Assembly (NCBI GenBank): GCA_024236195.1
Contig: JACKKZ010000004.1
Span: 248,001 to 312,000 of the forward strand
Source: Sphingomonadaceae bacterium
GTDB taxonomy: Bacteria; Pseudomonadota; Alphaproteobacteria; Sphingomonadales; Sphingomonadaceae
Direction of reading: 5' to 3'
DNA length: 64,000 nt
The notes beneath the pieces are model-generated. The model was not told the origin of the DNA. It made no database searches and was given only the letters and a program-made list of their open reading frames with translations. Positions 23,971 to 32,269 of the stretch are shown in pieces; the first letter of the stretch is position 1; every line of letters begins with the position of its first letter. Both the position numbers and the translations under genes were made by a program.

Positions 23971-26712
23971 CTATTCGCCAAAGGTGCGCTGCCACCAGCC
24001 TCGACGGGGCGGGCCATCATTTGCAGCTTCGCTCTCTGCCTCTGCGGACGCCACGTCACTAGCGGGCGCGCTGCTATCCTCGGCCACAACGGCAACTTCC
24101 TGTTCCTCAGGAGCGGGCTCCGCCTTCTTGCGGCTGCGGCGCTTGGGCTTGGGCTTTTCTTCGGCCTCTGCCTCAGCGGGAGCCTCCTCTGCGGTAGCGG
24201 CTTCGGCCCCCGGCTCCACCTTCTTGCGGCTACGGCGCTTGGGCTTCTCTTCGGTCTCGGTTTCTGTCGTTTCCAGAGTGGCCTCAACAGCGGCTTCCTC
24301 GGTGGCTTCGGCAGCTTTCTTGCGGGGTCGGCGGGTGCGCTTGGGCTTTTCTGCCGATGCTTCTGCTACTGCTTCTTCAGAGAGAGCCGCTTCTGCTTCG
24401 CTAGCCTTGGGTGCGTCAACGGTGGCGTCGTCGCCACTCTCTTCGGAGCCTTCTTCTGCATCGCCGGCCCTGTCCTGACTGTCACCATCGGCAGCATCCT
24501 CGCGATTGCGGCGCCGACGGCGGCCACCACGGCGGCGACGCTTCTTCGGCTTGTTTTCACCGTCTTCATCGTCGGAGGTGGCGCCATTTTCATTGTCGCC
24601 ATCTTCGTCGCTACTGTCTTCGCTGTCGTCAGACTGCTCTTCGTCACGACGCTTGTTGCGGCCACGGCCACCCCGGCGACGGCGGCGCTTGCGCGGACGG
24701 TCACCGTCATCCTCTTCGTCGCGGATTTCGTCTGCTTCCTCGTCGTCCACTTCGACAATTTCATCGTCGTCATCATCGTCGACGATGGGCTCGAATTTGG
24801 GCGCCTGCGCCGGGCGAGGACCAGCGCTGGAAACGCTCATCTTCGCACCTTCATCTTCGCCTTCCGGCATGACTTCGACGCTGACATTGTAGCGCGCTTC
24901 GATCTCGGCGAGGTCAGCGCGCTTGGAGTTGAGCAGGTAGATCGCGGCTTCGGTGCTGGCGCCCAGGCGAATAATGGTGCCCTTGCCCTTGGCCGCTTCA
25001 TCCTCGATCAGGCGCAGGGCAGAGAGGCCTGCGCTGCTGGCAGTGCGGACAAGCCCGGTGCCATCGCAATGCGGGCATTCGCGGGTGGTTGCTTCGAGCA
25101 CGCCGGTGCGCAGGCGCTGGCGGCTCATTTCCATCAGGCCAAAGCCGGAAATGCGGCCTACCTGGATGCGGGCGCGATCATTCTTGAGCGCATCCTTCAT
25201 CGCCTTTTCGACCTTACGGACATTGGAGTTATACTCCATGTCGATGAAGTCGATCACGACAAGGCCCGCCATGTCGCGCAGGCGCAGCTGGCGGGCGATT
25301 TCGCGGGCAGCTTCAAGGTTGGTGGCAAGCGCGGTTTGCTCGATGCCATGCTCCTTGGTCGAACGGCCGGAGTTGATGTCAATCGACACCAGCGCTTCGG
25401 TCGGGTTGATGACGAGGTAGCCGCCGCTCTTGAGCTGCACCACCGGGTCATACATCGCCCGCAGCTGGTCTTCTGCGCCATAGCGCTGGAACAGCGGGAC
25501 CGGGTCGGAATAGGCCTTCACCCGGCGCGCATGGCTGGGCATCAGCAGCTTCATGAAATCCTTGGCCGAACGGTATCCGTCCTCACCTTCGACCACGACC
25601 TCTTCGATTTCGCGGTTATAGATGTCGCGAATGGCCCGCTTGATCAGATCACTGTCCGAATGGATCATCGCAGGCGCGCTGCTCTTCAGCGTATTCTCGC
25701 GAATCTCGTCCCACAGGCGGGCGAGGTAGTCGAAGTCGCGCTTGATCTCGGTCTTGGTGCGTTGCAGCCCGGCGGTGCGGACAATCAGCCCCATGCTGCG
25801 CGGCAGAGAGAGGTCGGCGACGATCTGCTTCAACCGTTTGCGATCCCCGGTCGAGCTGATCTTGCGGCTGATACCGCCGCCATGGCTCGAATTGGGCATC
25901 AGCACGGTGTAGCGACCGGCGAGGCTGAGATAGGTGGTCAGCGCGGCGCCCTTGTTGCCGCGCTCTTCCTTCACGACCTGCACCAGCAGCACCTGGCGGC
26001 GCTGGATTACGTCCTGGATCTTGTAGCGGCGACGCAGCGCCATGCGCTTGGCGCGCACTTCGTCAGCCTGCTTGGCGCGGGCGCTGTTGCCACCGCCACG
26101 GCCCTGACGACGCCCCCTGCGGCCGCGGCGCTGAGGCTTGCCATCCTCTTCTGCATCACCGTCGTCATCGTCGCCGTTTTCGACATGGCCTTCTTCGATG
26201 GTCGCTACGTCGTCCTTTTCCGACGTGTCGATTTCTTCCAGCTCTTCGCCTTCGGCGAGTTCTTCGACGAGGGCTTCTGAACTTTCGTCGTCCTCTTCCT
26301 CGTCGTCACCTTCGTCGTCCGTGCGGCCCATCGGGGCGTCATCGTCATCCGCTATGCGGTCGAGGGCGCTTTCGCCAAAATCAGCCTCTTCATCGGCGGC
26401 GCGCAACGCAGCCTCTTCCTCTGCGGCGGCTTCTTCTTCCGCCAGCAGGGCTTCACGATCCTCTTTGGGGATCTGATAATAGTCAGGATGAATTTCGCTG
26501 AAGGCGAGGAAGCCGTGGCGATTGCCGCCAAAGTCCACAAATGCGGCCTGGAGCGACGGTTCTACACGGGTTACCTTGGCGAGGTAGATATTGCCCTTGA
26601 TCTGCTTGTGTTCAGCAGATTCAAAATCGAATTCTTCAATCCGGTTGCCCTTGAGCACCGCCACCCGGGTTTCTTCCGGGTGGCGCGCATCTATCAACAT
26701 GCGGGTTGCCAT
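23971..26712 (-). CDS. rne: RNase E, with split S1 domain and C-terminal scaffold
   Basis: A 913-residue endoribonuclease of the RNA degradosome. The S1 domain begins at about residue 36 (QIKGNIYLAKVTRVEPSLQA), is interrupted by a roughly 150-residue acidic then basic insert (about 81-229), and resumes at YKIQDVIQRRQVLLVQVVKE. The zinc-link CPHC is near residue 545. The last third is disordered, with alternating acidic runs and basic RRRGG / KPKRRSRKK blocks. It ends RRGWWQRTFGE; the C-terminal GWW (905-907) is the PNPase-binding motif known from Caulobacter RNase E. The ATG has GGAG 8 nt upstream. A long GC-rich leader precedes it. Confidence 0.93.
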   Translation of the reverse strand: MATRMLIDARHPEETRVAVLKGNRIEEFDFESAEHKQIKGNIYLAKVTRVEPSLQAAFVDFGGNRHGFLAFSEIHPDYYQIPKEDREALLAEEEAAAEEEAALRAADEEADFGESALDRIADDDDAPMGRTDDEGDDEEEDDESSEALVEELAEGEELEEIDTSEKDDVATIEEGHVENGDDDDGDAEEDGKPQRRGRRGRRQGRGGGNSARAKQADEVRAKRMALRRRYKIQDVIQRRQVLLVQVVKEERGNKGAALTTYLSLAGRYTVLMPNSSHGGGISRKISSTGDRKRLKQIVADLSLPRSMGLIVRTAGLQRTKTEIKRDFDYLARLWDEIRENTLKSSAPAMIHSDSDLIKRAIRDIYNREIEEVVVEGEDGYRSAKDFMKLLMPSHARRVKAYSDPVPLFQRYGAEDQLRAMYDPVVQLKSGGYLVINPTEALVSIDINSGRSTKEHGIEQTALATNLEAAREIARQLRLRDMAGLVVIDFIDMEYNSNVRKVEKAMKDALKNDRARIQVGRISGFGLMEMSRQRLRTGVLEATTRECPHCDGTGLVRTASSAGLSALRLIEDEAAKGKGTIIRLGASTEAAIYLLNSKRADLAEIEARYNVSVEVMPEGEDEGAKMSVSSAGPRPAQAPKFEPIVDDDDDDEIVEVDDEEADEIRDEEDDGDRPRKRRRRRGGRGRNKRRDEEQSDDSEDSSDEDGDNENGATSDDEDGENKPKKRRRRGGRRRRRNREDAADGDSQDRAGDAEEGSEESGDDATVDAPKASEAEAALSEEAVAEASAEKPKRTRRPRKKAAEATEEAAVEATLETTETETEEKPKRRSRKKVEPGAEAATAEEAPAEAEAEEKPKPKRRSRKKAEPAPEEQEVAVVAEDSSAPASDVASAEAESEAANDGPPRRGWWQRTFGE

Positions 26713-26839
26713 TATGTATTCTCCGGGCGCATCCGGGCGGGGCGCTGCCTGAGGATAAGTCAGTCAACGGGCCGCGTGTGGGGATGCGCGCATAGGGTTG
26801 GAAGCCACCGGCCCCAATCGGGCGGATGGCGTGTTCAGG

Positions 26840-26870
26840 CCGGACGATGCGGCTGGCCGCGCGCGTCCGG
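26840..26870 (-). other. leader hairpin 2 upstream of rne
   Basis: CCGGACG / CGTCCGG (26840-26846 and 26864-26870), with an internal CGGC / GCCG pair (26850-26853 and 26856-26859). Lies about 130-160 nt upstream of the rne ATG. Confidence 0.4.
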
Positions 26871-27005
26871 AGTGATGTGTCTGCAGCCATGGGAATGCGC
26901 CGGTTATGCGCGGCCCGGCCCGGCCATGCGACGATGCGGCCCTGCGGCTGCATCGGCTGGTACGGGGAGGGACTTCTCATGTTCTGCATCAACCTGTCGT
27001 GAAAG

Positions 27006-27023
27006 CCCGGACCGAAGTCCGGG
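27006..27023 (-). other. leader hairpin 1 upstream of rne, UUCG tetraloop
   Basis: Perfect 7-bp stem CCCGGAC / GTCCGGG. On the rne strand the loop reads TTCG closed by a C-G pair, the exceptionally stable UUCG tetraloop. It lies about 300 nt upstream of the rne start, so it would be at the 5' part of a long leader. Confidence 0.5.
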
Positions 27024-27173
27024 ATTTTCCGGCTGCCCTTCCTGCCTCGTCTGGTGTCCAATTTGCACCTCGCGGGGAAAGTCGAATATCCGGTGGCGGT
27101 TAGCTAGCACCGCGCATTGCAGTGAGCAACCTTATTGCGCAACATAGCCATTGGTGATTAACGAAGGGCTGCA

Positions 27174-28058
27174 ATGTCACTTCGTATCCAGCTTTGGCTG
27201 ATCTTTCTTGCCCCTGTGGCACTGGTTGCAGGGCTCTATGCCTTTGGGCTGACGCTGCCTGTCCCGGTGCTGGGGCGCGGCTATGTGCTGCGGTTTGACT
27301 TGCCACAAGCAGGCCAGCCGGTTGATTTGCCCACCATCTACGGTCCGGAAGATAACAGTCGCCCGCTGGTGGTGATTGATGCCGGACATGGCGGGCATGA
27401 TCCGGGAGCCAGCGGGGCGGGCTTCAAGGAAAAGAACCTCGTGCTCGGCCTTGCACTCGCGCTGAAAGACCAGTTGGTTGAGGAAGGCGGCATTCGTGTG
27501 GCCCTGACCCGCGAAGATGATCGTTTCCTGGTGCTGGGGGAGCGGTTCGAGATTGCCCGCCAGCTGGATGCAGACCTGTTCCTGTCTATCCACGCCGATA
27601 GTGCCGGGGAAGTCACCGGCGTGAGCGGGGCCAGCATTTACACATTATCTTCCGGCAATGCCTCCAGCGAAGCGGCAGCCCGCTTTGCTGCGCGGGAGAA
27701 TCGGGCAGACGAAATCAATGGCGTCCCGCTCAAGGGGCAAAGCGATGAAGTGAGCCAGATCCTGGTCGAATTGTCGCAGCGCCGGATGCAAGGCGATTCC
27801 GCGCAATTTGCCAGCCTGATTTTGCGCGAAGGGCGGGGCCAGCTCAAATTCCACCCGGATGCACGGCGCAGCGCCGAACTGGCCGTGTTGCGCGCGCCGG
27901 ATGTTCCATCCGTTCTCTATGAGGCCGGTTACATCACCAATCCCGCCGACGCCCAGCGGCTGGCATCGCCAGAGGGGAAACAGATTTTTGCGACCGTCAT
28001 GGCCCGCGCCATCCGGATTTTCTTCGCGCGCCAGTCCGGAGCGACCACAGGCGTCTGA
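27174..28058 (+). CDS. N-acetylmuramoyl-L-alanine amidase (Amidase_3)
   Basis: A 294-residue periplasmic cell-wall hydrolase. An N-terminal hydrophobic anchor or signal (LWLIFLAPVALVAGLYAFGL) precedes the Amidase_3 domain. Zinc ligands and catalytic residues are in VIDAGHGGHDPGASG (His), FKEKNLVLGLALAL (Glu), LFLSIHADSAGE (His) and VLYEAGYITNPADAQRL (Glu). It cleaves the amide between MurNAc and the stem peptide, usually during septum splitting under EnvC/NlpD-type activators. Followed at 50 bp by PBP1A, so the pair couples wall cleavage and synthesis; this adjacency is common in alphaproteobacteria. Confidence 0.92.
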   Translation: MSLRIQLWLIFLAPVALVAGLYAFGLTLPVPVLGRGYVLRFDLPQAGQPVDLPTIYGPEDNSRPLVVIDAGHGGHDPGASGAGFKEKNLVLGLALALKDQLVEEGGIRVALTREDDRFLVLGERFEIARQLDADLFLSIHADSAGEVTGVSGASIYTLSSGNASSEAAARFAARENRADEINGVPLKGQSDEVSQILVELSQRRMQGDSAQFASLILREGRGQLKFHPDARRSAELAVLRAPDVPSVLYEAGYITNPADAQRLASPEGKQIFATVMARAIRIFFARQSGATTGV

Positions 28059-28107
28059 TCGCACTGGCGCGATCCCAAATCACCGTGCTAAGGGCGCTGG
28101 CAGGATT

Positions 28108-30618
28108 ATGGCTGACTCACCCGCACAAGAACCGCTGCATTACCGCATTCGCCGCGAAGCGAGCGGTGTTTTTGCATGGATCCGCAACACAATGCGCGAA
28201 CGCCGCTGGTTTCGCTGGGGCGCAATCCTGCTGGCCGCGCTGCTGGCGCTTTACCTGATTGGCTGGGCGCTGCTCGCACGCGATTTGCCCGATGCGGAAA
28301 AGCTGCTGGAATATGAGCCGCCGCTGCCGACCATGGTGCGCGGGATTGATGGCGAAATCGTCGATTCCTATGCGCGTGAACGGCGGGTGCAGTTGCAATA
28401 TGCGGATTTTCCCAAGGTCCTGATTGATGCCTACCTCGCGGCGGAGGACAAGACGTTCTTCAGTCATGGCGGGATCGACCTGGGCGGTTTTGTCGGCGCG
28501 GTGATCGACTATGTCTCCAAGATCGGCAGCGGCGAGCGCGCGGTTGGTGGCTCCACCATCACGCAGCAGGTGGCGAAGAACATCCTTGTGGGCGACGAAT
28601 ATTCGATCACCCGCAAGCTTAAGGAAATGGTTCTTGCGCGCCGTATCGAAGGGGTGCTGACCAAGGAACAGATCCTTGAACTATACCTCAACGAAATTCC
28701 GCTGGGCCGTCGCTCCTACGGAGTGCAGGCCGCCGCGCGCGCCTATTTCGACAAGGATGTGGGTGATCTGGAACTGCATGAAGCAGCCTATCTCTCGATC
28801 CTGCCCAAGGCGCCGGAAGTCTACAGCCGCGAGAAGAATTTCGAACGCGCGCTGGAACGGCGCAACTGGGTGCTGGACCAGATGGCGGATAATGGTTTCG
28901 TAACGGCCGCCGCTGCCAATGAAGCCAAGGCGCGCCCGCTGGGTATCGTCAAGAGCGCAAGCCGCACTTTCAGCTCGGCTGATGCCGGCTATTTCTTCGA
29001 AGAGGTGCGCCGCCAGCTGATCGCCGAGTTTGGCGAGACTGCCGAAGATAGCCCCAACAGCGTCTATGCCGGTGGATTATGGGTGCGCACGTCGCTGGAC
29101 CCAGAATTGCAGGAAGTCACGCGTGACGCCCTCCGCAATGGCCTGTTGCGGTATCACGGCGGCCGGGGGTGGGGAGGCCCGCTGGCAACGGTTGATCCGG
29201 CCAAGGGTGATATGAAGAGCCAGCTGGCGTCGTCCTATCTGGGGATAAATTACAAGGACTGGCGCGTGGGTGTGGTCCTCTCGCGCAGCGGCTCCAGCGC
29301 AATGGTTGGCTTTGCCGATGGCTCGGAAGGGCCGCTGGTGGGCTTGCCCAATTCACTCAAGGCTGGCGATGTTACCGCTGTGGCCCCTTCCGGTAATGGC
29401 TGGGCAGTGCGCACGGTCCCGACCGTGTCAGGCGGGATGGTGGTGCAGGATCCGCAAACTGGCCGGGTGCTGGCGATGCAAGGCGGGTTTGACTCGCGCC
29501 TTGGTGCCTTCAACCGTGCGACACAGGCAGAGCGGCAGCCCGGCTCCACGATCAAGCCCTTCGTCTATGCAGCCGGGCTGGATAACGGCATGACCCCGTC
29601 CACTCTCGTCGATAACAGCCGCTATTGCTATTATCAGGGCGCGCGGCTCGGCGAAAAGTGCATTCGCGGTGGGCGTGGCGGGGAATTCCCGCTGCGCTAT
29701 GGGCTGGAACAGTCGCAGAATATCATGACGGTTCAGGTCGGTATGCAGGCCGGGATGGATAATGTCGTTAACACCATCAAGGCGATGGATATCAGCGATG
29801 ATCCGGACCCCTATGCGGCGACCACGCTGGGTTCCGAAGAAACCACCGTGCTGCGGCTGGTCAATGCCTATTCCGCATTGGCCGACCATGGGCGCCTGCA
29901 TGAGCCAAGCTTGATCGACTATGTGCAGGATCGCCGGGGCAAGGTGATCTGGCGGGCGGACAAGCGCGCCTGCACGGGCTGCAACATGCCTGAATGGGAT
30001 GGCCAGCCCATGCCGCGCCTTGCGCCGTCGGGCAAACAGGCCATGGATGCGCGCACCGCCTTCCAGGTCATGAACATGCTGACTGGTGTGATCTTGCGCG
30101 GTACGGCCAAGGTCTTACGCGGATCAGGCCTGCCGCTGTTTGGCAAGACCGGCACGACCACCGGCCCCAAGGAAACCTGGTTTGTCGGCGGGACCCAGCA
30201 ATTTGTTGCCGGGCTCTATATTGGGTTTGACCGTCCCAAGAATATGGGCGGCTATGCCCAGGGCGGCACCGTGACGGCACCTGTGTTCAAGGAATTCGTC
30301 ACCAAGACGCGGGATCGCTGGGATGATTATCCCCTCGTCGCCCCGGCGGGGGTGCGCATGGTCCGTGTGGACCGCCGCACGGGCAAGCGCGTGTTTGATG
30401 GGATGCCGGGGGACAGCCCCGATTCCGCGATTATCTGGGAAGCCTTCAAGCCGGATTCCGAGCCGCCGCGTCAGACCCGGCGTGACGAAATCGCCGCCAA
30501 GCGGGAAGAGATCCTCGAACTGATCCGCAAGGGTCGGCAGGGCGCCGGTGCCGCGCAGCAAGTCGAGCGCGAGGAGCCGCCCGCTGACTTTGTCGAGGAA
30601 CAGGGCGGGATATATTGA
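28108..30618 (+). CDS. mrcA: penicillin-binding protein 1A (bifunctional class A PBP)
   Basis: An 836-residue inner-membrane peptidoglycan synthase with one membrane helix at about 37-57. Glycosyltransferase motifs: EDKTFFSHGGID (catalytic E113), GGSTITQQVAKN, RKLKEMVLARRIE and EQILELYLNEIPLG. Transpeptidase motifs: SxxK in QPGSTIKPFVYA (nucleophile S480), SQN in LEQSQNIMTVQ, and KTGTT in LFGKTGTTTGPKETWF. The insert between the domains contains the OB-like segment of class A PBPs. ATG 28108 has AGGA only 2 nt upstream, tighter than usual. The C-terminus is charged and probably disordered. Confidence 0.93.
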   Translation: MADSPAQEPLHYRIRREASGVFAWIRNTMRERRWFRWGAILLAALLALYLIGWALLARDLPDAEKLLEYEPPLPTMVRGIDGEIVDSYARERRVQLQYADFPKVLIDAYLAAEDKTFFSHGGIDLGGFVGAVIDYVSKIGSGERAVGGSTITQQVAKNILVGDEYSITRKLKEMVLARRIEGVLTKEQILELYLNEIPLGRRSYGVQAAARAYFDKDVGDLELHEAAYLSILPKAPEVYSREKNFERALERRNWVLDQMADNGFVTAAAANEAKARPLGIVKSASRTFSSADAGYFFEEVRRQLIAEFGETAEDSPNSVYAGGLWVRTSLDPELQEVTRDALRNGLLRYHGGRGWGGPLATVDPAKGDMKSQLASSYLGINYKDWRVGVVLSRSGSSAMVGFADGSEGPLVGLPNSLKAGDVTAVAPSGNGWAVRTVPTVSGGMVVQDPQTGRVLAMQGGFDSRLGAFNRATQAERQPGSTIKPFVYAAGLDNGMTPSTLVDNSRYCYYQGARLGEKCIRGGRGGEFPLRYGLEQSQNIMTVQVGMQAGMDNVVNTIKAMDISDDPDPYAATTLGSEETTVLRLVNAYSALADHGRLHEPSLIDYVQDRRGKVIWRADKRACTGCNMPEWDGQPMPRLAPSGKQAMDARTAFQVMNMLTGVILRGTAKVLRGSGLPLFGKTGTTTGPKETWFVGGTQQFVAGLYIGFDRPKNMGGYAQGGTVTAPVFKEFVTKTRDRWDDYPLVAPAGVRMVRVDRRTGKRVFDGMPGDSPDSAIIWEAFKPDSEPPRQTRRDEIAAKREEILELIRKGRQGAGAAQQVEREEPPADFVEEQGGIY

Positions 30619-30669
30619 TCCGCTGCCGCGTTAGGGAGCTGATCCCAGGGCAGTGAAGGAGACGACCCG

Positions 30670-31212
30670 ATGATTTCACGCATGCTTGCCGCCTGCACGG
30701 CCGTGGCCATTGCCGCAACGCCTGCCCTTGCTGAATTGCCCAGGGGTGCGAAGGCTCCGGTCTTCACCGCGCAAGGCGCGCTGGCTGGCAAGAACATGGC
30801 CTTCAACCTGCGCAGCGCGCTGGCGAAGGGGCCGGTAGTGCTCTATTTCTATCCCAAGGCCTTCACGCAGGGCTGTACGCTGGAAGCCAATGCCTTTGCC
30901 GAAGCGATGGATGAATTTGAAGCCGCCGGGGCGACCGTGATCGGCATGTCGAATGACGATATCGCGACACTCAAGCGTTTCTCGACGGAACATTGCCGCG
31001 ATCGTTTCCCGGTCGCCGCTGCTAGCCCGAAACTGATCCGTGCCTATGATGTTTCGCTGGAGCGGGATGGCCAGAAAACCGGCCTGACGAAGCGCACATC
31101 CTATGTCATCGCGCAGGACGGCACGATTGCCTTTGTTCATTCCGATATGGACTATCGCGATCATGTGAAGTTGACGCTGGCAGCGGTCAAGCGACTCAAG
31201 TCGAAAGACTGA
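30670..31212 (+). CDS. exported peroxiredoxin (Bcp-like)
   Basis: A 180-residue AhpC/TSA-fold thiol peroxidase. It has a signal peptide (MISRMLAACTAVAIAATPALA), so it should work in the periplasm, unlike cytoplasmic Bcp. The peroxidatic Cys is C69 in YPKAFTQGCTLEA (Txx C pattern) and C109 in STEHCRDRF is a candidate resolving Cys. AAGGAG lies 9 nt before ATG 30670. It follows PBP1A by 51 bp. Confidence 0.85.
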   Translation: MISRMLAACTAVAIAATPALAELPRGAKAPVFTAQGALAGKNMAFNLRSALAKGPVVLYFYPKAFTQGCTLEANAFAEAMDEFEAAGATVIGMSNDDIATLKRFSTEHCRDRFPVAAASPKLIRAYDVSLERDGQKTGLTKRTSYVIAQDGTIAFVHSDMDYRDHVKLTLAAVKRLKSKD

Positions 31213-31311
31213 ATTTATACTTGTGTTTCATTTCGATACCATTGCGAAGGTCCAATTGTAGGGTAGTATTTGCAAGAATAGACATGGGAACCTTTTGGCG
31301 GAGTTTGTCCC

Positions 31312-32196
31312 ATGGCAATCTTGAGATTCGCAATCATCCTGTTGGCGGGGTTGCTCGTCGCCCCTTCGCTCGTTTCTGCCCAGACCGCACCCCTTTCACG
31401 CACTGTCCCGATCACCTTCACCGGCGTGGTTACGGACAGCGTAAACGATACTATCATGGTGCGTGACGCCACCGGTGCGCTCATGCCCTATACCGGGCCA
31501 TTGCCAGATTTCCCCTATCATGTGGGTGACGAGGTCACGATCAGCTTCAACGCCGATCTGCCAACGCGTGCCTTTGTGGATGAATATCTCGCATCGCACG
31601 GCGTGCCGCCATCGACCGATGGTACGTATCGGATCGGTGTTGCCTCCTGCTATTACAGCGGTTGCTTGACGCCTGTCGGGGCAGCCAGCAACATCGACGT
31701 TTCAGGCCCGATCAACCCGGAACTGAATTTCGGCCAGCCGACCAATATGCGGATGGATATCATCTACGATTACAACACCGACAGCTATTCGATCGACTGG
31801 GGGACCTCGACCTTGCCGAGCGGTTTCGTGGCCGGCTCTTTCGGTGGTCCGGGCCTGCTCTACGATCCGGTGACCGGCCTTTATGTTCCTTGTGTGAATG
31901 CATCAGATTGCCGGGGCAGTGCGGCGGTGGATCCTGTGCTGTTCAGCCTTTATGCCAATGGTGATGGCTCCGTGGTTCAGACCAGCGGGATTGCGATCAA
32001 CGCCATCGGCGGTGCGACGGAACCGACCGGCCTCGGTTTCTTCAACCTCGGCTTCACCGGCTCATGGAACCTGCCGGGCTATGCCGCTAACCCGACGCAG
32101 GTGCCCGAACCGGACATGCTGCTGCTCTTCGGCCTTGCTGCCGGGGTGATGCCGCTCCGGCGCTGGCTGGCGAGGCGCCAGCGCGCTATGGCGTAG
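31312..32196 (+). CDS. PEP-CTERM sorted exported protein of unknown function
   Basis: A 294-residue protein with a signal peptide (hydrophobic core IILLAGLLVAPSLVSA) and a C-terminal PEP-CTERM sorting signal: QVPEPDMLLLFGLAAGV followed by the basic tail RRWLARRQRAMA. Such proteins are processed by an exosortase at the inner membrane and released to the surface. No exosortase is in the window. The mature domain is rich in Gly, Ser and aromatic residues, with two Cys pairs, and has no recognised family. GGAG is 8 nt before ATG 31312. Confidence 0.75.
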   Translation: MAILRFAIILLAGLLVAPSLVSAQTAPLSRTVPITFTGVVTDSVNDTIMVRDATGALMPYTGPLPDFPYHVGDEVTISFNADLPTRAFVDEYLASHGVPPSTDGTYRIGVASCYYSGCLTPVGAASNIDVSGPINPELNFGQPTNMRMDIIYDYNTDSYSIDWGTSTLPSGFVAGSFGGPGLLYDPVTGLYVPCVNASDCRGSAAVDPVLFSLYANGDGSVVQTSGIAINAIGGATEPTGLGFFNLGFTGSWNLPGYAANPTQVPEPDMLLLFGLAAGVMPLRRWLARRQRAMA

Positions 32197-32229
32197 AACC
32201 GGCGCGCTTCCCTTTACTTTCAGGGCCTG

Positions 32230-32262
32230 TCCGCTAAGCGGTCACCTCCATTTAGCGGAGGT
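32230..32262 (+). promoter_or_regulatory. prfB leader with two competing hairpins over the ribosome binding site
   Basis: Pairing A: TCCGCTAA (32230-32237) with TTAGCGGA (32252-32259). Pairing B: ACCTCC (32244-32249) with GGAGGT (32257-32262), which buries the Shine-Dalgarno GGAGG (32257-32261) 8 nt before the ATG; B is compatible with a small CCGC-TAA-GCGG hairpin at 32231-32241. A and B cannot form together. The arrangement could act as a translational switch, but it may be chance. Confidence 0.4.
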
Positions 32263-32269
32263 TCCCCAC

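Larger units (their letters stand above)
26713..27173. other. 461-bp divergent region: RNase E leader and amidase promoter
   Basis: The largest gene-free stretch in the window. Read toward rne it is very GC-rich and contains at least two stable hairpins (26840-26870 and 27006-27023), consistent with a long structured 5' leader such as those through which RNase E controls its own message. The right-hand 100 bp is less GC-rich and should hold the amidase promoter, though no convincing -35/-10 pair was found. Small reading frames here overlap rne and show no family. Confidence 0.5.

Noticed and set aside
25069..26280. 403-residue open frame antisense to rne
   Set aside because: It lies wholly within rne on the opposite strand and arises from the high-GC codon bias (third-position G/C); no domain or ribosome binding site was seen.
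26636..27061. 141-residue frame overlapping the rne start region
   Set aside because: It overlaps rne in another frame, is low-complexity and rich in Arg/Pro, and shows no family.
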